Assembly: GCA_945910005.1 (NCBI GenBank)
Contig: OX246738.1
Span: 21,888,686-21,952,685, forward strand
Origin: Isoperla grammatica
Taxonomy: Eukaryota > Arthropoda > Insecta > Plecoptera > Perlodidae
DNA: 64,000 nt
Direction of reading: 5' to 3'
Shown here one piece after another: positions 1 to 11,500 of the stretch. Each line of letters begins with the position of its first letter. Position 1 is the stretch's first letter. Both the position numbers and the translations under genes were made by a program. Below the pieces are notes generated by a model, which saw only the letters and a program-made list of their open reading frames with translations, did no database searches and was not told where the DNA came from.

Positions 1-656
1 TGGATTGATGTTTAATCAATAATGAGCGCAACTTACACATTTACTACTGAAAGTAAGGAATTTTCAAACTAAAAAAAACGGTGAATGTTTTAAAATGTAT
101 ATTAAAACATATAATTTGTATTTTCCTTCTTGCGCGTCGATTTATTGTTAATAGATATTCAAATCATTCTCTGAAATAAAAAAATCAGAAATATTATGTT
201 TGTGTGGCAAACCAACAAGGGTGTCTGTTTTGCATGTCATGAGTACATTTTTTGTTTCTTGTTAATTCAACCAGATTGTTTACTTTTGTCCATTATAGTG
301 AACACTGGTTTACAATACGCAAAGTTATGTTTGTTTTTAACCAGAAGAGTTGTTACGATGTCATTTTCATCCATATTGTCAAATAATTTGTAAAAGAAAA
401 AGTCCCGTAAGAGGTATCCTGGGGTCTTTTTTTACCCCACGAATTAATTGCTGCCAAACGCTTCGGAGCAACAAAAACACACAACCACTATTTTCAACGG
501 CTCAGCGGGAACTGAGATTACCTAATTTGCCAGCCGCTTGCTAGAACTTCCTGGTGGTCAAATATAGAACTATATCGTGCTGGGGTCGGCACAGACCCCA
601 CCATACCAGTCAAGGGTTTAATGACATAATGGTACTCAAACAATAAACGATATAAG
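1..656. other. Non-coding stretch, no gene recognised
   Basis: AT-rich sequence with only short chance reading frames and no paired splice sites or conserved motif. It ends with GATATAAG (649-656), the left target-site duplication of the transposon that follows. It could be upstream sequence of the zinc-finger gene, but nothing here shows that. Confidence 0.4.
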
Positions 657-1486
657 TAGTGTTGCCCAACGATATTTTTTTCAACATCGATATCGGCGCC
701 ATTTTGACGATATCGCTCGCGATATCGTTGTATCAAAATCAACATCGATATCGCGATATCGAATTTTTTTCGGCGGTAATAAAACAATAGGCCTACATAA
801 GAAATTATAGTCAATTTAAAGTGTTTTCGCCGTGGCCTGCATTACGCGTTGCTGCAGTTAGTGCCTTCATGTCTATTACCCCCCCCCCCCCCGGGATATC
901 ACAATAACATCAACTTGAAAATTTATCGCCCGTGGCCTGCAGTATGAGATGCTGCATAGCGATTATGGCTTGAATTCGCGGTGTCGCGTGATGACGAGTC
1001 AACTGTCTGGGATCGGCTATTGACAGCCGTAAAAGTATCAACACAACATCTGAACAACAACATTCTTCTCGGAAAGAATTCGGGGTTCCAGGTACAAATA
1101 GTTGAATGGATCCAATGTCTCGACGCAAACAAAGGGAACTCGCCGGCCCGTGCGGCCATCTGTGTGTGGGGTGAGGGGGGGGGGGTAGATGTGCAGTTAT
1201 AAACTGCAGCAACGCGTACTGCAGACCGCGGGAGAAATACTTCAAGTTGACAATGATATCGTGATATCCCCGAGGGTTGGGGGGGGGGGGGGGGGGGTTA
1301 GCAACTCAGTGACAACGCTGCAGCAACGCATACTGCAGACCATAGCGGAAATATTGTAATATTTTGAGTTTACCACGATATCGCGATATTTTCGATATGA
1401 CGCTACCATATCGATATCGAAATTAACGGCGTTTTTCCCACGATATCGATATCGTATCGAATAATCGATATCGTTGGGCAACACTA
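657..1486. mobile_element. Non-autonomous hAT-type element with CGATATCG-rich ends
   Basis: The ends are a 19-base terminal inverted repeat beginning TAGTGTTGCCCAACGATAT. The element is flanked on both sides by GATATAAG (649-656 and 1487-1494), an exact 8-base target-site duplication as expected for hAT transposition. The subterminal parts are full of the palindrome CGATATCG. Inner segments around 830-860 and 1200-1235 are also inverted copies of one another. A run of about 19 G lies at 1279-1297. No transposase is encoded, so an outside enzyme must have moved it. Confidence 0.88.
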
Positions 1487-1494
1487 GATATAAG

Positions 1495-2596
1495 ACAGCA
1501 CTGCGCTCAGCGCTTGCTAACTACAGTGACGTCACTGTCGGTCCACCGCCCGGCCTGGCTATCACGAGCTTGCCGCATAGATGTCCCGCAGATGCAGTTT
1601 TGTACGTTTCAGTGCCTTAAGCTTACACTGTACTTCAATTTCTTTTGAGGGCGATTCATATTCTATGAACACTTGATAGTTCTTCATCCCTGTCGTATGT
1701 AGAAACTAGAAATACAACTATTGTCATCAACAGTATGGAGCTAATTGCTTATTTTATTACACTTTCATTAGGTAATTCTTCTTCTTGTGATTACTAGTAC
1801 TTACAGTTGCCGCCAAAGTTCATGTATTTTTAAGAGAACGCATTTTTAGTCAGTGAAAGTTTTGGTTTACGCCCCCGGTAATAACTTTGCTTTGAGTTTC
1901 AATGATAATTCTTAGTTCTCCTCAATAAAGTGATTAGAAATGTAGATTGTGTAAGTCCTCAATTCACAATATAAAGTCATTGTTTATAGAGTCCAGGGAT
2001 TGATTTCGGTCAGGAAACCAATGAAATTAAAGTTTGTTGCCTTCAGAATCTAATTTACCCCATCTATTGCTGCACTTATAAACAACACTTTTTCATAATT
2101 TTTAGTCACTCTCGTATAATGATTATACACGCACAAGTTTTGTCATTACATATTCTACATCCACAAAATGAAAAACAACTGAAACAATGATTGTGAAGCC
2201 GGCCGACTCGAGTGAATAGCGTTGAAGGGTCTAGGACCGTAGACTGCAAGTGACGACAACTATTTCACACGGCTTTGAAAGAAACTCCCATATCAATCCC
2301 ACCACCCTCACATGACATGTTTTGTTTTACAAGTATACTCCGCCCATAAATATTCTGATTCTGAAGTACAATATAAGAAATACTTGCCCAAAACTGAGAC
2401 TAGGCCTGTAAACAGCAAGTTTATCAGTGCCTCACTATCGTAGAGATCCTAAACAAAGAAGCCCGTACAAGTAAGTTGTCTGGCCAACGTGCACACAGGT
2501 CAGTCCTGTTCTCAGATGCATGTCACGTACCGTATTCATGTGATGATTAGGCCTTTGTATATATATATATATATATATCTGAGAGTTTGTTGTTAG
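1495..2596 (+). other. Upstream region of the first zinc-finger gene; 5' exon not located
   Basis: No convincing coding exon is seen. Candidate promoter signals are a perfect 14-base palindrome holding a CRE-type TGACGTCA (1524-1537) in a locally GC-richer patch, and a donor-like GTAAGT near 2470. A TA dinucleotide run lies at about 2557-2578, just before the acceptor of the 2597 exon. The start codon of the downstream gene must lie here or left of the window. Confidence 0.35.
1524..1537. promoter_or_regulatory. Candidate CRE palindrome (TGACGTCA core)
   Basis: CAGTGACGTCACTG is a perfect inverted repeat around the consensus binding site of CREB/ATF factors. It lies about 1.06 kb upstream of the first supported exon of the + strand zinc-finger gene. 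An 8-base site can occur by chance, and a second TGACGTCA occurs inside a transposon near 7300, so a regulatory role is only a suggestion. Confidence 0.25.
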
Positions 2597-5500
2597 GGCT
2601 CAAACATTGAGGAAGAGGAAGCGGCTCAATCACCCGAATCAAGGGAAAATCCGGCCTACGATGAACTGGCCGAAGAATTCCTTGTTGAAGATGAAACTCC
2701 GTCTTTAGACATCACTGATAGGTATGTAATCAAATAGGCCTACTCAAATGTATGCATAAATGTTATGGGGATATTTTCATAGCTCAAAATGTTGCAAAAA
2801 AATTAACAGCGGTTGGAAGAATGTTTTCTAATCTCAAGTATTTAAGTTAAAAATTGCGTTGTCTTAGATGCAGCGGCAGGTACTTAGTGAATACAATTTT
2901 CGTTTTTGGTTTGCTCTAAAGTTGTTTATAAGTTGTTAAATGTTTTCAAAATAATTTTGAAAACATTTCATCACTACCAGTAATTAATTTCAACAGTCAA
3001 ACTTTATTATTGTTTTGTGTTTTTTTTTTATTTTCATGTATTTTATTTAGATTCTCGGTCAGGATCTTGTACAAGATGTATGTGTCAACTAAAAGTATTT
3101 AAATGCATTGCAGTGGCCTATCTGTAGAATCTATTGTTAAATGATTAGATTGATTGGGAATAGATTGACAATAAGATGAAACTCCGAAAAGTTATTAAAA
3201 GTTATTAGTTAAGAATTTTAGAAAAGAAGTTCAGTAATAAAATTTACTTAAGTACACATTTTGCATCTACTTTCCATCAGAAATACTTCAAATATATGAA
3301 AAAAACATTATTACTACAATTTGCCATTTGGTTTTGTTTGTATTACTTTTAGGAGCATGGTGGTAATGCATGTTTCCCACCTTTTCATGATTTTTAATAG
3401 GAACAGTGCATGGTGAAAAAACAACCCATTTGCAGACTCTATGTTTCCAAAGTTACTACCTATTTGTTATTCAATTTGTTGTACCAGATCACCTGCAAAC
3501 AACTGTTTAATCGTAAGCAGCATGCAAACTATCGACGAGAAAGACGAGAGTGCTGACGAGGTTGAATTGGACGGTATCGTCGGCACTGACGGAGACGCTG
3601 CCCTCAAGCCACACGAGGAGACAGTGACGGTCTCCGGCCTGTCGGAGACGTTACAGTTCCCCGTTCCGGCCGAGCGGGTCTCCGAGGCGTTCCAAGAGGT
3701 GATGATACCGCTGGAAGATGGCACCGTGGAACGTACGGAACAACTGTTTGTTACCGGCGACTGGGAAGTGAGTTTCCCCACTGAACAGAAACACACCTAT
3801 AAGAAGAGAGAGGTTTGTTCATGTGTTATTTATTTGACTTAGGCCTAGTTGTGTTTGGAGAAAGGAGACAACTGTTCACCTGAAACATGGTACGTACGCG
3901 GCCGTGAGAGAAGTAGAGTTTTCACATGAAATGTTACAAAAGTTTAAACGTTTCGGCCTACACGGGTTTGGTCACTCGGCCATTGGGGAGTTACTGACTG
4001 ACTTGGCCTACTGACTGTTTATTTAATTTAGATTTGCCCGTAGAAATAAGTGTTGCACAGTGGTGAGCACGGTATTTGAGTTTGGCTGAAGGATTTGGTT
4101 AGCCGAGCATGTTGCTTTTTTTGTAACTTTTTTTTTACTTTTTTGTAACTATTGAATGAAGTTGTGAACTGGAAAAGTTACGCTATCGGTGTATAGTAAG
4201 ACAGTTTGAGTTTGAGGGACAGTGTAGGCCTAATGTTGAAGCATCATTGCTACTTTATAAAGTTCCTATTGGAGCTGATTGTAGGCCTACTTTTAACAAT
4301 TGATATTTCTGCCCAAACTGGTTATTAATTGACAAATCAGGAACTTGTAATGTGAAATGTTACTATTCCGTGGGAACTTGGAACGAATTTAATGTTCCTT
4401 CATATACGTTCCTTTTGCCGTCGAAATCCTGCCGAATTCCAGTACCTGATAGTGATATCGCAAACTTCAGTATAGAAAATATCTTGTGACTTCCCGTGTT
4501 TCCCAAAATGGCGCCACTATCTTGTCAGATTTCGAGTGCTGGAAGTGGTTGGAGACCGGGCGAGTCTGCGAGTGATATTTAGAAGAATTATATTGAAAGT
4601 AATTTTAAAAGGAACGTGAAAGGAGCTACATTCCTTTTGAGGTCATCCTTTTTAAGCAGAAGCAACTTAACAACTTAACGTTTCAAAGTTTCTTTTTTTG
4701 CGAGAACTTGCCCAAGACTGATATTTAGTTATACATGATTAGAAGTGATGGAATTGTATCTCATGTATGAAGTCTTGGGTGATGAATTCCCAAGATGCTT
4801 TTATACTTCAAAAAGAGAGCTATCAGGACTATATTATACACCCCTTCATACTAAACACAGCAATGTGTAACTTTGCATTCAAAATTTCGTGTCATAAAAT
4901 TTGGTCATTGAATAAAACACCGTTTCCATGAGCCAGGCCTTCACTTTCCTTTTATTACAGCTGGTCCCATTGCTACCCTTCAAGTCCCCAGGTAAATGAT
5001 TGAAGAGTTTTACCTGTTTGGATTGGGACATTTTGATGCAAATTATTGTTCTGCCTTGTGTTGTGTTGTGTTGGTGCACATCATTGCTTAAGTACTGAGC
5101 ATTGATAAAATTGTATCGCATGCCATTGCAATGTTATCCAACAGGTTCAAACTTGCGAAGAATGTGGCAAAAGTTTTCTGGGTATGAAACCGCTGAAGCG
5201 TCATGTTCGTGAAGCCCACATTCCAGATGAGAACATGTGCGAGTTCTGTGGGGCACGTTACAAAGTGCAATCCCAGCTGATATCCCACCGCCTTGTACAC
5301 ACCAACGAGAGACCGCACACTTGTGAAGTGTGCAATGTTCGTTTTGCCTTCAAGAAACAGCTCAAGCGGCACAATAGAGCGGTGCATGGCAGCCTGGCTG
5401 AACGTTCCGGTTCACAGTCGTTGGCATGCACCATATGTGATAAGGTACTGATATCAGTTAGTCATTATCAGAGATACGGATGTTTTGTAATATACTACTA

Positions 5501-8500
5501 ATAACTATAAACACGAAATGTTTGAAAAACAAAATGAGTCAATGTTTCTGAATGTTTTTTTGAGGCTAAAATTGCAAATTATAGTATTTTTATTTTTGCA
5601 AACTAATGCTAACATCTTTGGGAGCAGATGTTTGCTGTTTACTACCACTTTGCATTAAACGTTTTAGTTGTCTATTCATGTGTTTGTTAGTAGGTTATGT
5701 TACTTGTGTGTGTGACAGATCTACTTACTACTTCTATAATACTGTATGTACTACTAGTCTACTACTACTATGTAATACTTTACTTCTTTAAATAATACTG
5801 TACTTTTAATTATACTATCACATTACATACTATTATTACTAATAGGCCTATTACTAGTTAGACCACAACTGTCTGTTGATTAGGGGATTACATCAGCTGG
5901 AATAACTAAGAATTGTGCTGGCACACCTTTTTTAACATCTGAATTATCATCTTTACTTTCTGGTGGGCATTAACTTTGTTTTGCCTTGATGATAAAAAAA
6001 GCCTGCATTCTTTCTTTATATAAGTTTGTTACAAAAGTGGGTTCGACTGAAAATAGAACAAATAATAGTTTCTGAATATTGTTTCTAGGTCTGCTTGAAC
6101 AAGAGTTCACTGTGGCGACATCGCAGGACGCATTCCAAGGCAGGCCGGAGTCTATGCTTTCAATGTGGAAAGGTGTTGGCTAATGCGGCCAGTCTACGTG
6201 TTCACATGCGAACTCATTCCAAAGATCGACCTTATACATGCCAGACATGCAACCGCTCCTTTAAAGACAAGGTAATACTAAGTACTAAGGTAGTACTAAG
6301 GTAGTACTAAGGAAGTACTAAGTTCTGTAGTAATTAAACTGTTGTAGGCTTACCTACTTCTGTTTACAATTCTTGTGAAGTAGGACCATGCAGTCTGCTA
6401 CGTAAGTGATGCCTACCCAGTTATAAGGTGACCATACGTCCCGGATTTCCCGAAACAGTCCCGTTTTTTTATACTCTGTCCCGGCGTCCCGAAGACTTTT
6501 TGAAAAGCACTTAAATGTCCCGGAATTGTGATACACGTTTCTAATGTCCCGGAAATTATCGATGCGGCAAGTATTAGAACAAAATGCGTGATATATTGAG
6601 TTACTTGTGATGGCAGCTGTACACGTAGCTTACCGGTACTATATCAGCTGACCGGCCTACCCTACCCCTTCCGTATCCCTACCGTCTAGGCTTTGACTCG
6701 CCGCCTCCCATAGGTTCTGACTTGTTGTATTTGGCTTGTCATTAGTCACCGTTGAACTTTGATACTGTGTGTGTGTTTGTTTGTGCTGCGACAATGCCGC
6801 CACCAAAAAGCAAGTGTAAATTTAACAGTGAGTTACAAAAAGACTTCCATGTTTAAAGCAATTGCGGGCAAATGACGATTCCGATGTTCATTGCAGTCAG
6901 TGTCAAGCCACATTTTCTATCGCGCACAAATTAAAGAGCAGACATTAAAGAGCATCTTAAAAGTAAAAAACATAAAAAATCAACTCACTCTAAACTCTTT
7001 CTAAAACGCTTAAAACCACATAAAAAACACACTTTTTCAAAAAATTTCCTGCGGCACTGTTTTGGGGACATCCCCCCCCACACCCCCCATTGTTGTCGCC
7101 AAAAGTTGTGTTTGTCCTGGAATTTCGATTTGTAAATATGGCGACCTTGCCCAGTTAAAGCTACAAACTTCTGATTTTGTTTTCTCATTCCAATATCTAT
7201 TAATTATTATTTCTCTATTGTATTTAATGATTTATACCACATCTGCAGATAAGCTATATCCAGGTACAGTGGAGTCCGCCGGACTAGATTTATAATGATG
7301 ACGTCACTGTAGACGCATTATTGTACCTAATAGGGATGACATCAGGTAATAGATTTAGAAACCGGTTCCAGCTCTCATATTACTCGGGTACCCAAATCCT
7401 GAAAACTTATTTTTCGATGTGTAGGCAAAGAGTAATCTTTGGTGTAGGCTTGATTTGAACGTCGTCACTAGGCCTTGTGAAGTGCGCGGGGCGTGAAGAC
7501 GAGGGACGAATGATATGAACGCCGCCTGCTCGATTAGCCTCTCGGAATATGGCTGCAGTAATCACGTCGACTAAAAAAAAAACATTTCGCAATACACACC
7601 TGAAGCACGTACATAAAACATGATATTTTAAGTGAAACAAATAATAATAGAACAAGTGTTAACACCAGAGTGTTTAACAAAGAACAAACAGTAACGAATG
7701 CAAGTCGGTGCGCGTCTGTTCTGTTCCCTGCCAAGGCATGTGTTGTGGAAGGGTGGGGAAAGGGTCAGCGCATGCCGTACCTGCTGGCTTCATCGGAATC
7801 AGCATTAGGCCTACTGGCGCGTAAATTTAGTCTAGAAACGGACTAAAAAATTACCTGGACCCGAAAAACGACTCTGGGTAATATTTGGAGCCGGGTACCG
7901 GGTTACCCGGGTACCCGATGTCATCCCTAGTACCTAATAGTTTCATTTCATTTACCTGCAGGTTTTGTACATTTTGCACTGTAGTCGTACCCCATGGTAG
8001 GCTGTAGGAGGAAGCGAATAAAGTACAAAATTAGTAGGTAAATCAGACGAACCTAAGTAAACAAAAGTCAAACATTTTTATAGCGGTGGATGTTACTTTT
8101 CGGTGGAATGTAAAGTAACTTTGTTTTGTTAATCGAAGACACGTTGAAAGTAAGTCATACGTGACTCAATTCTTTTGCTAACCAACTATGTCAATAGGCT
8201 GCATTAAAACGAATGGAAAGGGATATTACGTATGTATAATATCACTCTTTATCAGCGTCGTCGCAACGATGAGCAGATAAGCCACCATGCATGTTGCCGC
8301 ATTGAGCCGTGAACTTGGCCACACCCATAGCACTAGTGACGAGGTGAACCTAGGCCTAGAGAGCCAATAACCGTGCAACAAGATACTAGTCCGGCTGGAC
8401 TGGAGGTCTGAACTAGACCGTGCCTTTTCTGCAGATGCGGTAACGGTCCTCGAATTCCCAGTCGGGGTTTGATTGTTTAATTTCTGGTTTCTACTTAAAC

Positions 8501-11500
8501 ACTTCCATCCATGACCGTGAGAGTGTTTCTGTAATCCTCAATCATTTGATGATAATAATTTGGGTTCACCTTTACTTAGTGAAATATACTACTGGATACG
8601 AGGTTAATGTTTATTGTTAAGGTAACGATGATGCGACACGTGGCAATGCACTCGGAGGAGAAGAGATTCTCGTGTGATGTCTGTGGTCGACTTTTTGCCA
8701 GCACGGCTTTGGTTCGTCAACACCTTCTCACTCACTCGGGTGTTCGGCCATTTACGTGAGTAACTACTGGACTAAAATAAATATATGTATTTTTATTTAT
8801 ATTGTATATAGTCTACCCGCACACTTACAAGCACTGATTTTCAGTGGGTGACATTTATACCATTTATTATATACTGCATTGATATGACAGACTCTAAAGT
8901 CACTGCTTACATGTACACTATAATATCAATTATTCAAGTCAAGTTCTAAAGTTAAAAATCCCCAACCCGAACCGGGAATCGAACCTTGGACCTAGTAAAG
9001 AAGTCCCTGCAGAAAGTTTGGATAGTTTCTTGTTGTTCTTAATTTTGGTATTCAAACTGGAGTTTTATTGTCTCTAGCAATTTGAAATATGCTTGTTCAA
9101 GCATAGCACACATAGCAATAACATACTTGTTGAACATTCTCAACCGAGAAAGAACTTCAAATGAGAGATGTGTACTTACTGTAGAGTGTTGACTTTCCAC
9201 TGTAATTCTTATTTGCTTGCATTACTTCGGACAACCCTCACATTCAGAATGATTACTTTGTTGCAACAGGTGTGAGCATTGCGGGGCTGCGTTCAATCGT
9301 CCCGGTAACCTTAACCAGCACAAGAAAAAACACCTTGGCAGCGAACTGCCTGAGGATCCACTCCAGCCCTTGGCCGTTTATGAGTGTGTTATCTGTGCCA
9401 AGCGAGTGCGCTCCGAGCTTACGCTTAAATATCACATGGCCAAACATACCGGAGAGAAACGACCGTACGACTGTCAGGTTCGTAGTCAAGTTCTCGTTTG
9501 AGATTTGAGAATAACAGCTTTCCTTTTGTCAATATGTAGTTCTTTTTAACACGTTTTGTGTCTTGGTGATAAAGATAGGCATACTTCAGTGTTAAGTGTT
9601 AATTCAGAATAATTAACCACTTGGTATACTATACTAAAACTAGAAGTGTTTATTATACCCTTTAGTTGTAGGCCTAACTTGCTCTTTCGTTGTTGTGTAG
9701 CATTCTTGAGACTGGACTAGAACCATCAATTTTGAGTTGTCAAATAATATTGGCAATAATCTGTGATAGTAATTAGCCGGCAAATCACAGCACCACAATC
9801 ACAATGCTACAGCAAGGTAGTAATTGAAGATATGTATTCCAGAAGCTTATAGGAACAAAGTTGAACTTAAATTTCAGTGTAGTATGCTGAATGGTAAGAC
9901 AGATCTTAATCTGTTTTTTGGGGTACACACCTGTAGTCTTGGATTCCAATTTGGTAGGAGCATCCAAAAACTACTACAGGACTTGTTGAGCATCAATGCT
10001 TTTGCAGTTGAGCTTTGGAAGATACTGGTTGGTCACTTTTAAAGAATATGTAAATATTTTTCAAACATTGCTGAAGGAGGAAGAGTGGTTACATTTTATT
10101 CTAGACCCATGGGGATTCAGGTTGTTTGGTGATACTGTATCTTGGGAGTGCTGCATAACATTATGTTGTGATGGTGTATAATGCAGTGGTTTTGTAGAAA
10201 GTGAAGAATGCACTTGGAGAATGTTTACTTTGATGTGTGCATTTGTTATTGTTCCCACTAATTAAGGAATTACAATACTGCCTTTCGGTATATGAACAAA
10301 CAGCAGATAGATAAATCAATCAACCAAGTGCTCACACCGTGTTACCTCTCCTTGCAGGTTTGTAGCAAACGGTTCATGACATCAGAAGCATATCACGTTC
10401 ACATGCGCATACATACAGGGGAACGTCCATATGTTTGTAACGTCTGCCACAAAGCGTTTCGTTCACACAACACTCTAAAGCAACACTCTGGCCTTCACAA
10501 AGACGATCTTCCGCACAGTTGTCCGTACTGCGAGCGTGGCTTTAAGCGCTTGCAGTCTCTCATCGTCCACAAGCGTACACACACTGGTAAGTAAGACATT
10601 TACATGAATATATATCCCACACAATTGTTCGACTGTGTGTGTGTTTGTGTGTGTGGCTGTGACTTCCACGCAGCCCCAAATAGGCTTGACACGAAGAGGA
10701 AGAACAGTGCCCAACCTGTGGCACCACACCACATCACAAGACAAAACCATGACCATAAACACGAAAAAGTGTTTCCAAAACAAAATGGTGCAAAATGTTA
10801 GATAGGCATATTATAATACATTTCTGTCCCATCATGCATGTTAATTTCAATGCAGTTCATCAAGTACGAGGGGGTACCAAAAATTAGCCGGAATCACGTT
10901 GCAGGGTCAGTTCTCCCACTAGGAGAGCATTAATCGACTCCTCCCAAGTCAGTCTGCCAAGCGGGGTCACTTGGGAAGGTTGTGTTCGGCCTTTGTGATT
11001 TTTTTTCGTGAGAGCTGTTTCGCCTTCTCCTAATTTTTTTTTTTAAATAACCAATTTTGGAAAACAAATCTGGGTTAGTTTGGGACTGTTCTTTCAAAGC
11101 ACGGCTTGCTTTCAAGCGACCCCCTTTTTGCTGAGGAGTCAGGAGCCGAACCACAAACTTTGCAGCGAACCTTCTCATTCCCAAATCTTCCAATAAAATT
11201 TGCTGAGCCACGCTTCAAGTAACTCCAGACAACTTCTGGACCTCTTGAATGGTGCGTTGTCGATCTTCAAGCAAAAATTGCGTGACAATTTTTATTTAGT
11301 TTAAAATTGCGCATTTTTTTAAAAATATAATGAGGAGGCAAAACAGCTTTCACTAAAAAAATCACAAAGGCCAAATACAACCTACCCATGTGACGCCGCT
11401 TGGCCGACTGACTCGGGAGGACTCGGCTTACACTCTTCAAGCCAAGCGGGAGAACCCCGTACTATGGAAGCTCCTCACACCGCAATGCGATTCCGGTTAT

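Noticed and set aside
1590..1612. Seven-codon first exon (MSRRCSF) before a GTACGT donor for the first zinc-finger gene
   Set aside because: The phase would fit exon 2597, but the exon is tiny, the donor is weak and nothing else supports it.
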